NCBI RefSeq assembly: GCF_024181225.1
Contig: NZ_CP051198.1
Location: 1,426,001 to 1,490,000 of the forward strand
Length of the DNA: 64,000 nucleotides
Direction of reading: 5' to 3'
Source of the DNA: Treponema sp. OMZ 787
Lineage (GTDB): Bacteria > Spirochaetota > Spirochaetia > Treponematales > Treponemataceae
A model generated the notes under the pieces. It searched no databases and was not told the origin of the DNA. It was given only the letters and a program-made list of their open reading frames with translations. A program made the position numbers and the translations under genes. This document shows, in pieces, positions 9,140 to 18,421 of this stretch. Numbering within the stretch: position 1 is the stretch's first letter; each line of letters begins with the position of its first letter.

Positions 9140-10267
9140 ATGGAAAATTTTTTGATGAATGTATCGATGTTTTTTTATAAGGTGCAGGATAAGGTCAGCA
9201 TGACTATGTCGCTTTTTGTTATGGCTGCATGTATCATCGGCATTGTTCTTGTGCTTTTTATTGCAAGTACAAAGGTCAGAAAAATAAACTCGGTGCTTGC
9301 AATAGTATTGTCCGCCGTCATATCCTGTATTTTAATGATTCCTTTAATGACGGCTTTTAATTCCTTTGTAAGCAAAAAAATCGTGAATGAGGTAACTAAC
9401 AGCCAGCTTGCAGAAATAGAAGCACGCAAGGCTCAAATAAAACTTCTTGCTGCAAATCAAGAGCTAAGAGAGAAAGAAAAAGAAATTCTTGACAATAAGA
9501 TAAGCATGCAAAAACAATCCATCGAAATTGACAGCCTTGAGGAAAGTTTGAGAGTTTTGCAAAATACACAATTAAACATGCATAGCTTTAAAGAGATATT
9601 GGAATTGGGACTATTGGAAGCAAATTTAAAACAGACAAATTTGTATCGAAAAAATTTAAGCGGTATTACAACCGGAATGGGATTAAAAGCCGATCAATAC
9701 TATGATGAGGGGCTTGTAGTATTAACCCATGATATCGATGCAAAATTCGGTGTCGACTTAAAAAAAATTAAAATTACAGTATCAAAAGATTTTCCGAATA
9801 TTCTTTGGATAAGGGATATTCAGCCTAAATTTTTGGGAGCAAGTAAAAATAAGCACATAAAAGAGGTTGCCGAAATAAGGCGGGTCGATATAAAAAATAA
9901 TATTAAAACCTATAGTATCCTAAACGGTCAAGCCGAGGTAAAAAAAGCAAACCAATATGCTGATTTATGTGAACAGGAGTATCAAACCAGACTTAGCCAA
10001 GGTTTTGAAACTAATTTTATGAACGATGCCGTTTTAAAACTGTCCGAAAATTTTATAAAACTTATTTTAAGCCCTCTAAAAAAAGAAATAAGATTTGCTG
10101 CGGCTTTGGATGGGACAACTCTTTCTTTGGAAGAATATATTGATGAAGAGTTAAAAAAAATTCGATCTAAGCGTTTAGAAATTGAAAATAATAATAAAAG
10201 TCTTGATGAAGAAAATTTAAAAAAAGAAAAAGAGCTTGAAAATTTAAAATCGAAGATTGGAGACTGA
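9140..10267 (+). CDS. Membrane-anchored coiled-coil protein, unknown function
   Basis: 375 aa, not recognised as a named family. Two hydrophobic segments (about residues 22-42 and 50-73) are followed by a long charged heptad region (about 88-145, AEIEARKAQIKLL and onward), a mixed alpha/beta domain (about 150-320), and a final Lys/Glu coiled coil (about 335-375). The layout suggests two inner-membrane helices with the remainder on one side of the membrane. It starts 10 bp after the WecG-like gene and is followed at 18 bp by a lipoprotein gene, so all are probably in one transcript. Confidence 0.6.
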   Translation: MENFLMNVSMFFYKVQDKVSMTMSLFVMAACIIGIVLVLFIASTKVRKINSVLAIVLSAVISCILMIPLMTAFNSFVSKKIVNEVTNSQLAEIEARKAQIKLLAANQELREKEKEILDNKISMQKQSIEIDSLEESLRVLQNTQLNMHSFKEILELGLLEANLKQTNLYRKNLSGITTGMGLKADQYYDEGLVVLTHDIDAKFGVDLKKIKITVSKDFPNILWIRDIQPKFLGASKNKHIKEVAEIRRVDIKNNIKTYSILNGQAEVKKANQYADLCEQEYQTRLSQGFETNFMNDAVLKLSENFIKLILSPLKKEIRFAAALDGTTLSLEEYIDEELKKIRSKRLEIENNNKSLDEENLKKEKELENLKSKIGD

Positions 10268-10285
10268 TTATTTAAGGAGTTCTTT

Positions 10286-11287
10286 GTGCGAAAAGCTTTT
10301 GGCGGTTTTATAATTATACTTTTTTTATTCATTTTAACCTCATGTAAACAGTTTTTTTTAGATATTGACGATGCATTCGGATATTGGAGTTCAAGCATAC
10401 GAATTGCCGATGTAGAAATATCTTCATTAGGAGTAGATGCTGAAGGTTATCCATGTATATCCAGTAACGGGGACAAGACTATAAAGTTGAAACTTATAAA
10501 TCCTCAACAATATCAATTAAAGCTTCCCTCCGATCAAGATGCTCCCTCAGACATAATTAAATTTGAAGATGGTGTAAAAGGACAGGATGAAGGAGCTCCT
10601 CAATATCTTAAAGACTATGAAATCAAACAAGTAAGTTTGAATGAGCTTCATCTAATCTACAAAGAAAATTTTTTAAGGGTTTCCGAATTCGGTTTTCAAA
10701 ATTTAAGTCCTACTATAAATCTTTACAATTATTATGGAATAAAATTCGGAAGCCATACATTTAAACTGAGGTGTAATACTCCGCCGGCTATTGTTGAGTC
10801 TTACGATATAAAAATAGGAAAAACAAAGGGTGCCGATGCTTATTATGTGTTTTGCTTTAATCTTACCAAATCCGTAGATGAGAATAAAGATGTAAATGCC
10901 GTCTGTTTTAAGGTTGGAGGAAAAGAATATGAACGTAAATTCTCAATTTCAAATGAAGGTGCTGTAACTCCGTATCCTGAATCGATGACAGGAGTTTATT
11001 CTTTGGTTGAAAAAGATAATGTTACCTTTTTACTTCCGGCCGATATGCCGTCTACAGCCGGTTCTCCCGATTCATTGCCTACAGGTAATGATGTAATTTT
11101 TTTAAAAACCGATATTCAGGTTGGGGCAAGCAGCATAGCTAAAAATAGTTTTGAAATTTGGCTTAAAGATGAAAAAGGATTAAAATCGGAGAAACGGCAA
11201 AAATCTACCTACAGCCGGGATTCATCTTCTGTCCTTCCGCCTCCTACTGGCTTTGCCGATGATTCTATGAAAGATCCTATTAATTGA
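10286..11287 (+). CDS. Putative lipoprotein, 333 aa
   Basis: Exported lipoprotein of unknown function. The GTG start at 10286 has AAGGAG 8 bp upstream. The N-terminus is a signal peptide (RKAFGGFIIILFLFILTSC) with the lipobox LTSC and mature Cys20. The mature part is predicted beta-rich, possibly Ig-like, with a low-complexity Ser/Pro C-terminus. Immediately downstream lies a BspA-type leucine-rich-repeat remnant, and in treponemes such lipoproteins often precede or fuse to such repeats. This may therefore be the surviving N-terminal part of a larger surface antigen. Confidence 0.6.
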   Translation: MRKAFGGFIIILFLFILTSCKQFFLDIDDAFGYWSSSIRIADVEISSLGVDAEGYPCISSNGDKTIKLKLINPQQYQLKLPSDQDAPSDIIKFEDGVKGQDEGAPQYLKDYEIKQVSLNELHLIYKENFLRVSEFGFQNLSPTINLYNYYGIKFGSHTFKLRCNTPPAIVESYDIKIGKTKGADAYYVFCFNLTKSVDENKDVNAVCFKVGGKEYERKFSISNEGAVTPYPESMTGVYSLVEKDNVTFLLPADMPSTAGSPDSLPTGNDVIFLKTDIQVGASSIAKNSFEIWLKDEKGLKSEKRQKSTYSRDSSSVLPPPTGFADDSMKDPIN

Positions 11288-11299
11288 ATGGATGTTTAA

Positions 11300-11576
11300 G
11301 TATCTGAGACAACTGAAATAATTACCAGTATGAGTCATTGCTTTAAAGGCTGTGAAAAACTGGATAGAGTTAAGCTTTTATGTGATTATAACACTGGTCA
11401 CTTTTTATGGGTTTTTGAAAATTGTAAGAACTTACAAGATGGCGGTATACAGGTATACAAAACTCAATATCCTACATATATACTATCACGACTAATCTTA
11501 TATGTATTAAGTTGCCTGGTACATATGCTGATGATAAAAAAAGAAATTTAGTAAATTTGAACAGAAATATTTTTGT
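11300..11576 (+). pseudogene. BspA-type leucine-rich-repeat surface antigen remnant
   Basis: The reading frame from 11300 gives VSETTEIITSMSHCFKGCEK followed by LDRVKLLCDYN and FENCKNLQDGGIQV, which fits the treponemal BspA/TpLRR unit (CF.GC..L..V.L..NY...F...F..C..L). There is no credible start codon with a ribosome-binding site. Near 11455 the frame breaks: a second frame continues with KLPGTYADDKKRNLVNLNR, matching the sequence that normally closes such proteins. It is therefore a truncated, frameshifted fragment of 3' end only. Confidence 0.6.
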
Positions 11577-11613
11577 GGTTAACTAAGCTTATTGTATCGC
11601 AGTGCTATAATAA

Positions 11614-11642
11614 TTGACACTTCCCCCTCTTTTCCTTAAAAT
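11614..11642 (+). promoter_or_regulatory. Sigma70-type promoter of the M16 peptidase gene
   Basis: TTGACA at 11614-11619 and TAAAAT at 11637-11642, separated by exactly 17 bp, 66 bp upstream of the start codon at 11708. A weak inverted repeat (CCTTC...GGAAGG) lies in the leader. Confidence 0.65.
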
Positions 11643-11707
11643 AAGACTGCCTTCTAAGAATTAAAACTTTTGGAAGGTTTACCTTAATCTGATTTTAGGA
11701 AGACCTT

Positions 11708-14700
11708 ATGAGCAATCTTATTCACGGCTTTGAAATTATAAGCAAAAATCCCTTACCCGAATTTAATGCTGTAGGCGTTTATGCAAGGCATAAAAAGACA
11801 GGCTTAGAACTTTATCATGTTTTAAACGATGACGATGAAAATCTTTTTTCATATAACTTTATGACGAGCTCTCCCAATTCGACGGGAGTTGCCCACATTA
11901 TCGAGCACACGGTTTTATGCGGCTCTAAAAACTATCCGCTTAAAGACCCCTTTATGGTTTTGGCAAAGCAGAGCGTCAATACCTTTTTAAACGCCATGAC
12001 CTATCCCGATAAGACTGTCTATCCTGCAAGCTCCGTGGTTGAAGCCGATTATTTTAACCTTATGTCGGTTTACGGGGATGCCGTCTTTTTTCCCAATCTT
12101 GACGAATGGGCATTTAAACAGGAAGGCCACCGCTTCGAGCTTGACGAAAACGGAAAGATGAGCGTGCAGGGAGTTGTCTTAAACGAGATGAGGGCTAATT
12201 ATTCCGACTTTGACGGAGTGATGTATGATTGGGCTGCTTCTTCCATTTGTCAGGGCAGCATCTATGCCGAAGATTCAGGCGGCTCTCCCTTGGAGATTCC
12301 CGATTTGACATATGAAGAATACAAGGCCTTTCACAAAAAATACTATCATCCCGTAAACTGCCGAATTTTTTTGATGGGAAATATTCCGACCGAAAAACAG
12401 ATGAAATTTTTAGAAGAAAAATTCCTTTGTAAATTTGAAGCTGCCGAAAAGCCTCCCTTTGTTCCGCCGATTGAGCCTTATGCTGAACCCCGCTTCTTTT
12501 CGGTACCGGCCCCGTCCGGCGGCCCTAATACCGCCGAAGAAGAAGCTGCTCTCAAGGATGCAGTCATGCTTAACTGGCTTCTTCCCGAAACTTCCGATAC
12601 CGAAAAACTTATGCAGGCCTATCTTATAGGAGAGGTTTTAATAGGGCACAGCGGGGCTTACTTAAATAAGGTGCTCCTTGAGTCCGGAATAGGGGAAGAC
12701 CTGTACCCGTATAACGGAATCGGAAAGAGTCTTAGGAACATAACCCTCACAATCGGAATGAAAGGGATTGAAAAAGGAAAGCACGAGGATTTTAAAAAGC
12801 TTGTCTTTGAAGCTCTTGAAGAGCTTGTAAAAAAAGGTATCGATCCTAAAGAAATAGAAACGGCTGTCCACGCAATAGATTTTAGCAACAGGGAAATCAG
12901 GAGAAATTACGGCCCCTTCGGTATCAACCTTATGGAGAGGGCTATGGCCGGCTGGACCTACGGGGTAAGTCCCGAAAAAACTCTTCAATACACGCCTGTA
13001 TTCGAAAAGGTAAAAAAAGATCTTGCCTCCGATAAGCGGTATGTCGAAAAGCTGATTGAAAAATATTTGATAAAGAATAAGCATCATGCCCTTGTAAGAG
13101 TTTACCCTGATGCCGATTTTTGTAAACGCTTGGACGAAAGTCTCGAAAAAAGAGCCGAAAATTTTAATGCTGGTTTGACGGATGAGGATCGAAGGTCAAT
13201 GCTTAAAGAACAGGAGAAGATGAATGAGTTTAAGCAAAAAAGCGACTCTCCCGAAATGCTCGCCCTCATTCCTCACTTGTCAAAAAAAGATCTGCCTCCT
13301 CTTCCGCCTCCAAGTCCTGAAGAACTTGCCCTTATCGGAAAGGTTCCACTTGTTATGCACGAGCAGCCTACAAACGGAATAGGTTATTTTCAATTAGCCT
13401 TTCCTGTAGATGCCTTAAATGAAGAAGATTATAAATACCTGCCCCTTCTTTCAAGCTGTATCACGGGGATGGGAACTGACAAGCTTTCATGGAGCGAGGT
13501 TTCTTCTACGCTTGCAAATTTAATGGGAGGCTTTTCGGCAAGTGCCGCCGTTTTTACCGCAAACAAAAATCTTTCTTTGCGTAAAAATACGGATAAGCTA
13601 AGGCTCTCCGATATAGCCGGAAGGGATTGGCTTTTTCTTTCGGGGAAGATTCTCGGCGAATTGATTCCCGAAGCTGTTTCCTTTGTTTTGCACTTTTTAA
13701 ACGAAATTTCTTTTGACGACACAAAACGCTTAAACGATTTGGTAACCCAGCGTAAAAATGATTTTGAAAGCCTCCTTGCCCTTGACGGAAACAGCCTCGC
13801 CCTTCTTAGGGCTAATGCTCCTCTATCCGAAAAAAATGCACGGAGGGAGATGCTTTCAGGATTAACCCAGCTCAACTTTTTAAGAAACCTATATGCAAAA
13901 ATAAAGGGAGATAATTCCGAAAACGCTGTATCCGAAAACGGTAATTCCGAGCTTGATAAACTGTCAAAAAAACTGGCTTCAATATATAAATCGATTATGA
14001 GCTCTGGTTTGATTATCGAGCTTACGGGCACAAAAGAAAATCTTGCCTCTTTAAAAACCGCCCTTGAAAAAAACTTAAAAGACTTTAAGGCTCCGGATGA
14101 GGCAGATAAGATTGTCTTTGAAAATCCTTTTAAATTTAACCGGACCGAAAAAACGAGGCTTGAGCTTATTCCTGCTTCCCTTCAAGTAGGCTTTGCTGTT
14201 TCGGTTTTTAAATCGGCTCAGTTCGGCTCAAAGGCGCAAGCTTCAGAGTCTATCTTGTGTAAGTGGCTTTCAAGCGGCCCGATGTGGGAAAAGATAAGAA
14301 GCATAGGAGGGGCCTACGGAGCTTTTACCGTTCCTATGTCCTTGGAAGAGCTTTTAGCCTTTGTCTCCTATAGGGATCCTAACCCGATAAACTCTCTTTT
14401 GGAATTCTTAAACTCTATCGACCAAACATTGAGCGAAGACTTTTCGGAAGAGCAAATCGAAAAACTCATTACGGGAAGATACAGCAGGGAGATAATTCCT
14501 CTTACGCCTGCGGCAAAAGGAGCTGCAGCCTTTAGGGATCTTCTTTCAGGTATTTCTTATTCCGAAAAAAAGGAAATGGTTGAAAAGATGCTGCAAACTA
14601 CGGCTGATGATTTGAGATCTTGTGCAAAAAAATTATCGGCTCAAAAGGCTTCCCTTTCTTCGGTAGTGCTGGCTTCGGATACGGCTCTTTCTCAAAAAGA

Positions 14701-14749
14701 GGCTGTCAAAGAATTTTATCCTTCTCCCATTCTTTCAGAGAAGGTTTAA
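11708..14749 (+). CDS. M16C zinc metallopeptidase (presequence protease / insulinase-like)
   Basis: 1013-aa two-lobed peptidase of the PreP/falcilysin subfamily, which degrades oligopeptides in a closed chamber. The inverted zinc motif HxxEH is seen in VAHIIEHTVLCGS (H63, E66, H67), with the distal ligand Glu in VVLNEMRANYSD about 95 residues later. The middle contains the M16C-associated domain and a helical hairpin (about 470-510, charged). The second M16 half is degenerate in the active site, as usual. There is no signal peptide, so it is probably cytoplasmic. It has its own promoter and a short leader. Confidence 0.9.
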   Translation: MSNLIHGFEIISKNPLPEFNAVGVYARHKKTGLELYHVLNDDDENLFSYNFMTSSPNSTGVAHIIEHTVLCGSKNYPLKDPFMVLAKQSVNTFLNAMTYPDKTVYPASSVVEADYFNLMSVYGDAVFFPNLDEWAFKQEGHRFELDENGKMSVQGVVLNEMRANYSDFDGVMYDWAASSICQGSIYAEDSGGSPLEIPDLTYEEYKAFHKKYYHPVNCRIFLMGNIPTEKQMKFLEEKFLCKFEAAEKPPFVPPIEPYAEPRFFSVPAPSGGPNTAEEEAALKDAVMLNWLLPETSDTEKLMQAYLIGEVLIGHSGAYLNKVLLESGIGEDLYPYNGIGKSLRNITLTIGMKGIEKGKHEDFKKLVFEALEELVKKGIDPKEIETAVHAIDFSNREIRRNYGPFGINLMERAMAGWTYGVSPEKTLQYTPVFEKVKKDLASDKRYVEKLIEKYLIKNKHHALVRVYPDADFCKRLDESLEKRAENFNAGLTDEDRRSMLKEQEKMNEFKQKSDSPEMLALIPHLSKKDLPPLPPPSPEELALIGKVPLVMHEQPTNGIGYFQLAFPVDALNEEDYKYLPLLSSCITGMGTDKLSWSEVSSTLANLMGGFSASAAVFTANKNLSLRKNTDKLRLSDIAGRDWLFLSGKILGELIPEAVSFVLHFLNEISFDDTKRLNDLVTQRKNDFESLLALDGNSLALLRANAPLSEKNARREMLSGLTQLNFLRNLYAKIKGDNSENAVSENGNSELDKLSKKLASIYKSIMSSGLIIELTGTKENLASLKTALEKNLKDFKAPDEADKIVFENPFKFNRTEKTRLELIPASLQVGFAVSVFKSAQFGSKAQASESILCKWLSSGPMWEKIRSIGGAYGAFTVPMSLEELLAFVSYRDPNPINSLLEFLNSIDQTLSEDFSEEQIEKLITGRYSREIIPLTPAAKGAAAFRDLLSGISYSEKKEMVEKMLQTTADDLRSCAKKLSAQKASLSSVVLASDTALSQKEAVKEFYPSPILSEKV

Positions 14750-14779
14750 GAAGTACGAAATGGTTTTAAGGAATTGTCG

Positions 14780-15316
14780 ATGGGCATTTTAAAGGCAGCT
14801 TCAAATAAAAAAAATCTCAAACCCTGCGTGATAGGGATTGATCCGGGCTTGGCAAATACGGGTTATGGGATTATAAGTTTTTCGAATAACCGCTTTGAGT
14901 GTATAGAATACGGCGCGATATGTACAGACTCTCATCTGCCTCAAGGGGAGCGTCTTTTAAAAATCTTCGATAAGGTTTCCGAGCTCATTGCAAAATACAG
15001 GCCTAAGGAGGCAGGGATTGAGACTCTCTATTTTGCAAAAAATGCAACGAGCGCTATGTCCGTTTCTGAGGCCCGCGGCGTGGTTCTTTTGGCCTTGGCC
15101 CAAGGCGCGGTGAGGGTAGGAGAGTACGCTCCCAATTCGATAAAGAAGGCTGTAACGGGAATTGCTCAAGCCGAAAAAAAGCAGGTGCAGGAAGCCGTAA
15201 AATTGATTTTAGGTTTAAAGGAAATTCCTAAGCCCGATCATGCAGCCGATGCCTTGGCCGCAGCCATTACAAAAATAAATTTGGGAGATGTAGGGGAGGT
15301 ACAAGCCTATGTTTAA
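14780..15316 (+). CDS. ruvC: Holliday junction resolvase RuvC
   Basis: 178-aa crossover junction endodeoxyribonuclease. Catalytic acidic residues are seen in VIGIDPGLANTGYG, AGIETLYFAKNATSAMSVSEARG and KPDHAADALAAAI. Start at ATG 14780 with TAAGGAA 7 bp before it; a TTG two codons upstream is possible but closer to the ribosome-binding site. The gene overlaps ruvA by 8 bp, so the pair is co-translated. RuvB is not in this window. Confidence 0.95.
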   Translation: MGILKAASNKKNLKPCVIGIDPGLANTGYGIISFSNNRFECIEYGAICTDSHLPQGERLLKIFDKVSELIAKYRPKEAGIETLYFAKNATSAMSVSEARGVVLLALAQGAVRVGEYAPNSIKKAVTGIAQAEKKQVQEAVKLILGLKEIPKPDHAADALAAAITKINLGDVGEVQAYV

Positions 15317-15914
15317 CAGCATTTCGGGACTTTTAAGCGGTAAGACTACCGATTCGGTCTATGTTGAAAATTCGGGCATTGAATGGGAAATCTTTGTTTC
15401 GGCCCTGGCCCTCGATGCTTTCGGCCCTGTGGGAAGGGAAGTAAAGGTTTATACATGGCTTTATCACAGGGAAGATCAGATGAGGCTTTTCGGTTTTCCC
15501 AACCAGGCCGAGCGCTCTCTATTTTTAGATCTTACAAAGGTTGAGGGGGTAGGGCCGCGTCAAGCCTTAAAAATAATGTCGGGCTTAAATGCCTCCTCTC
15601 TTGAAAAGGCTTTGGAAGAAGGAGACCTTGACACCCTTCAAAAGGCTCCGGGAGTCGGTAAAAAGACAGCTCAAAAAATGATTCTTGCCTTAAAAGGAAA
15701 ACTCACCAATTTAAATGAGACTTCCTCAAAGGGTCCGATTTTAGTTTCTTCCGAATATGAAGATATTGTAAGGGCCCTAACCGATATGGGCTTTGAAAGA
15801 AAATCCGTCATCGCCCAAGTCGAAAAAATCGCCGAAGAAATGAAGGCCGCAGGCTCCGATCCTCTTAAAAACGAAGAAGAGCTTTTTAGGCGTTCAATCG
15901 TCGCTTTAAGCTGA
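15309..15914 (+). CDS. ruvA: Holliday junction branch-migration protein RuvA
   Basis: 201-aa junction-binding subunit of the RuvAB motor. Domain I (OB fold) is the first 63 residues. The tandem helix-hairpin-helix motifs are VEGVGPRQALKIMSGL and APGVGKKTAQKMILALKGKL. The C-terminal RuvB-binding domain is YEDIVRALTDMGFERKSVIAQVEKI. It begins inside the 3' end of ruvC. Confidence 0.95.
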   Translation: MFNSISGLLSGKTTDSVYVENSGIEWEIFVSALALDAFGPVGREVKVYTWLYHREDQMRLFGFPNQAERSLFLDLTKVEGVGPRQALKIMSGLNASSLEKALEEGDLDTLQKAPGVGKKTAQKMILALKGKLTNLNETSSKGPILVSSEYEDIVRALTDMGFERKSVIAQVEKIAEEMKAAGSDPLKNEEELFRRSIVALS

Positions 15915-15946
15915 AAGAGAAAATAGTTTTGGCTGATCCATTATGA

Positions 15947-16696
15947 TTATAGTTTTTCAATTTCTGCTTCGGAAAGCCCCGTAACCTGCATAATTTTTTG
16001 TATCGAATCCCCTAACTGTTTTAAAATTTTAGCTGTTTCTCTCTTTGCATTGTCTTTAATATCCATTTCAAAAGTAGATAATAACCTATACTCTTGCCTT
16101 GCCTGTTCATTATTTTTTACTGTTTGTATCATTTTTTCTATCTCCCTTGTAAATTCACTATTAACCTTACCTGTTTTAAGATATTCTAAAAATTCCTTTA
16201 ATTCTTTGTCCTCAGTTTTTTCAAAAGCCTCTGCATTTATTATAACCTTTTGTGTGCCGTCATGTAAAGGTGTATTTTTGTCTTCTATACAAAGATTTTC
16301 AAAGGTATAAACAGGCCTGTTTTTGCCTATAACATCAAATAAACAGATAAAAATTATAAATCTGTCGTTTAAAGCATTATAGGAATTACCCTTATCCAAA
16401 AAAGAAATATCAAGAGCCGCTTGGTAAAATCTCATTCTTTTAGGGATATTCCTTTCGTTGCTTATCTGCATTTCCACATCATAAAATTTACCGTTTTCTG
16501 TCTGCACCAAAACATCAAACCTTATGGATTTTGCCTGTTCATAGGTGTTAATACTATGCTGTACAGAGGTATATGCAATTTTGCCTATCGTATCAAATAA
16601 TATCATTTCAATAAGTTTTTTACATAGCTTCGGATTTTGCATAGTTTTACAAAACATAAAATCGTCCGTAAATGTTAAATCTTCAAATCTTTTCAC
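15947..16696 (-). CDS. Rpn-family nuclease / putative transposase (PD-(D/E)XK)
   Basis: 249 aa, second member of this family in the window. The N-terminus FEDLTFTDDFMFCKTMQNPKLCKKLIEMIL matches the family, and the nuclease motif appears as IRFDVLVQTENGKFYDVEMQ, where D and E-x-Q are the metal ligands. The C-terminus again ends in VTGLSEAEIEKL. I prefer the GTG start at 16696, which has GGAG 6 bp upstream; a TTG four codons earlier has no ribosome-binding site. It faces ruvA tail to tail. Confidence 0.83.
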   Translation of the reverse strand: MKRFEDLTFTDDFMFCKTMQNPKLCKKLIEMILFDTIGKIAYTSVQHSINTYEQAKSIRFDVLVQTENGKFYDVEMQISNERNIPKRMRFYQAALDISFLDKGNSYNALNDRFIIFICLFDVIGKNRPVYTFENLCIEDKNTPLHDGTQKVIINAEAFEKTEDKELKEFLEYLKTGKVNSEFTREIEKMIQTVKNNEQARQEYRLLSTFEMDIKDNAKRETAKILKQLGDSIQKIMQVTGLSEAEIEKL

Positions 16697-16715
16697 TTTT
16701 TTCTCCAATTTTTGT

Positions 16716-17672
16716 TTAATCCTTAAACCTTATACTTACCGAGCCTATTCCGCCTTTGACGGTGATTGTATTTTCGGCGCCTGTTTCCTTTTGTCTGTCG
16801 GCTAAAAAGGTTTTTGATTTTTTTCCGTTAATCAATACTTCGCCAAGACCGGCACTTACATCAAAGTTATAATCTGCTGCAGAGCCGTCTATTTTCAGGT
16901 CCGCTTCGCCTATGCCGCCCTTGATTGAGGTCTTACCAAGAGCCTTGCCTGAAAAACTAAAAGAACCCACACCCGATCTTACATCCATATTTTTTACGGC
17001 CGAGTCTTTAAAGTTTACTTCTCCAACCCCGGCTATGATGGCAGCTTCTTTTTCAATCTTTGCGTCATAAATACTTACTTCTCCGACCCCGGCTGCAAGG
17101 ATAAATTTTTCTACATTTATGTCTCTAATATCCAGTTCACCGACTCCGCTTTTAATTTCGAAATTATTAAATACTATGTTTCGCGGCAGACCTATGTATA
17201 TTTTTGCCGAATGTTTTTTAAAGTTAAACCCCAGATTCTTAAAAAACTTTGAAGGAGTATTGTCTTCAAAGCTGATTGTGTCTCCTTTTTTTTCTACATC
17301 AAAATATTTGGGATTAATTCGGTAAATCTTATAATAAGCTTCATCTTCTTTATCGATTATTTCGATCCTGACTTCTGCAACTTCCGATTTAAGATAAAAA
17401 TTCTTAATCCCGTTCAGGCTGATTGTTTCAGCCTTTTCGTATTCATCATCAAAATATTCATTCATATCATCCCCCCATGATTCAATATTGTCTGCCATAT
17501 CCTCTATATTTCCTGCTGCCGACATTATTTTATTATAAGCTCTGTCGATAAAATTCCTTTCACGGATTCGATGCTTAGATTTATAAAAAAATCTTCCGCC
17601 CAAACTATAACCTATACCTACAAAGATAAGTCCAAAAAAAATAATTAAAACCGTCTTTCCTATTTTATTCAT
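16716..17672 (-). CDS. Membrane-anchored DUF4097-type beta-strand-repeat protein
   Basis: 318 aa. One N-terminal membrane segment (about residues 5-25) precedes a linker and then a beta-helix-like region in which short strands repeat with GVGEV/GVGSF/GIGEA-type turns (about 165-318). This is the DUF4097/DUF2807 pattern. The ATG at 17672 has GAGG upstream. It is the last gene of the padR operon and pairs with the 399-aa protein at 18422, which carries the same fold fused to a HAAS domain. Function unknown; such proteins accompany PadR regulators in many Gram-positive and spirochaete genomes. Confidence 0.7.
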   Translation of the reverse strand: MNKIGKTVLIIFFGLIFVGIGYSLGGRFFYKSKHRIRERNFIDRAYNKIMSAAGNIEDMADNIESWGDDMNEYFDDEYEKAETISLNGIKNFYLKSEVAEVRIEIIDKEDEAYYKIYRINPKYFDVEKKGDTISFEDNTPSKFFKNLGFNFKKHSAKIYIGLPRNIVFNNFEIKSGVGELDIRDINVEKFILAAGVGEVSIYDAKIEKEAAIIAGVGEVNFKDSAVKNMDVRSGVGSFSFSGKALGKTSIKGGIGEADLKIDGSAADYNFDVSAGLGEVLINGKKSKTFLADRQKETGAENTITVKGGIGSVSIRFKD

Positions 17673-17680
17673 ATAAAACC

Positions 17681-17869
17681 TCAACTTAATAATTTAATAA
17701 TTGCAAGTATTATCAAAGCCGGAATACCCAAGATAATTGCACCTACAAATAAAACCGGAATAAGCCAAAAAACCAGTTTAAAGGCTAGAGCTAAAATTCC
17801 TCCGACAATCCCAAAGACCGCAGCAAGAATCCCAAAAATAAAAAACATAATTAAAAAAGTAACTAACAT
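17681..17869 (-). CDS. Small membrane protein, 62 aa
   Basis: Almost wholly hydrophobic, with two or three membrane segments (LIMFFIFGILAAVFGIVGG, LAFKLVFWLIPVLFVGAIIL, PALIILAIIKLL). GGAGGG precedes the start. It sits between the HAAS membrane protein (17889) and the DUF4097 protein (16716), spaced 19 and 8 bp, inside one operon. No specific family recognised. Confidence 0.65.
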   Translation of the reverse strand: MLVTFLIMFFIFGILAAVFGIVGGILALAFKLVFWLIPVLFVGAIILGIPALIILAIIKLLS

Positions 17870-17888
17870 TTTCCCTCCATTAAAAACT

Positions 17889-18419
17889 TTAGATTCTTTT
17901 TACCAGCTGCGATATTTTTTTGATTATCGCAGTGACAAAAAAGTATAAAAGTCTTGTAAGACCTATAGCTATTAAAATCAGGCCTATCAAAAGAAGGCCG
18001 GATCCGAAATCTACAAAAAGAAGCCCGAAGGCAAAAACCGCTAAGATTCCTCCTCCGAAAACAAGGGCAACCGAGGCAAGGCAAAGCCCTACGCATAATA
18101 GGACTATTACTATCGTTAGCCCGACGGCCAGAGGTATGGCGATGGGAGCTGCAAAGATTCCGAGGATTGTAAACCAAAGGGCTCTAAAGCCGCCTCGTGC
18201 AGATTTTTTTGCTCCTTCGGCTTCTTTTACGGCATAGTCCGAAAGAATTTTTGAAGCAATGTGGGCCGGACTTCTAAGTTCATTTATTACGGTTTGCTCA
18301 TTTTCACTTCCTGCTTCATCAAAATATTCTTCGTAGAATTTGACGGCCTCCTTCCTGTCCTTGTAGGGCAGATGCCGAAGTCTGTCTTCAAGTTCCTCAA
18401 TGAATTCCCGTCTTGTCAT
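17889..18419 (-). CDS. HAAS (DUF1700) domain membrane protein
   Basis: 176 aa. The N-terminal HAAS helical domain (FIEELEDRLRHLPYKDRKEA and FYEEYFDEAGSENE, about 5-60) is followed by about four membrane helices. HAAS proteins are encoded next to PadR regulators and are thought to transmit membrane signals. GGAG precedes the start. It lies 3 bp downstream of the 399-aa HAAS-DUF4097 gene. Confidence 0.8.
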   Translation of the reverse strand: MTRREFIEELEDRLRHLPYKDRKEAVKFYEEYFDEAGSENEQTVINELRSPAHIASKILSDYAVKEAEGAKKSARGGFRALWFTILGIFAAPIAIPLAVGLTIVIVLLCVGLCLASVALVFGGGILAVFAFGLLFVDFGSGLLLIGLILIAIGLTRLLYFFVTAIIKKISQLVKRI

Positions 18420-18421
18420 CT

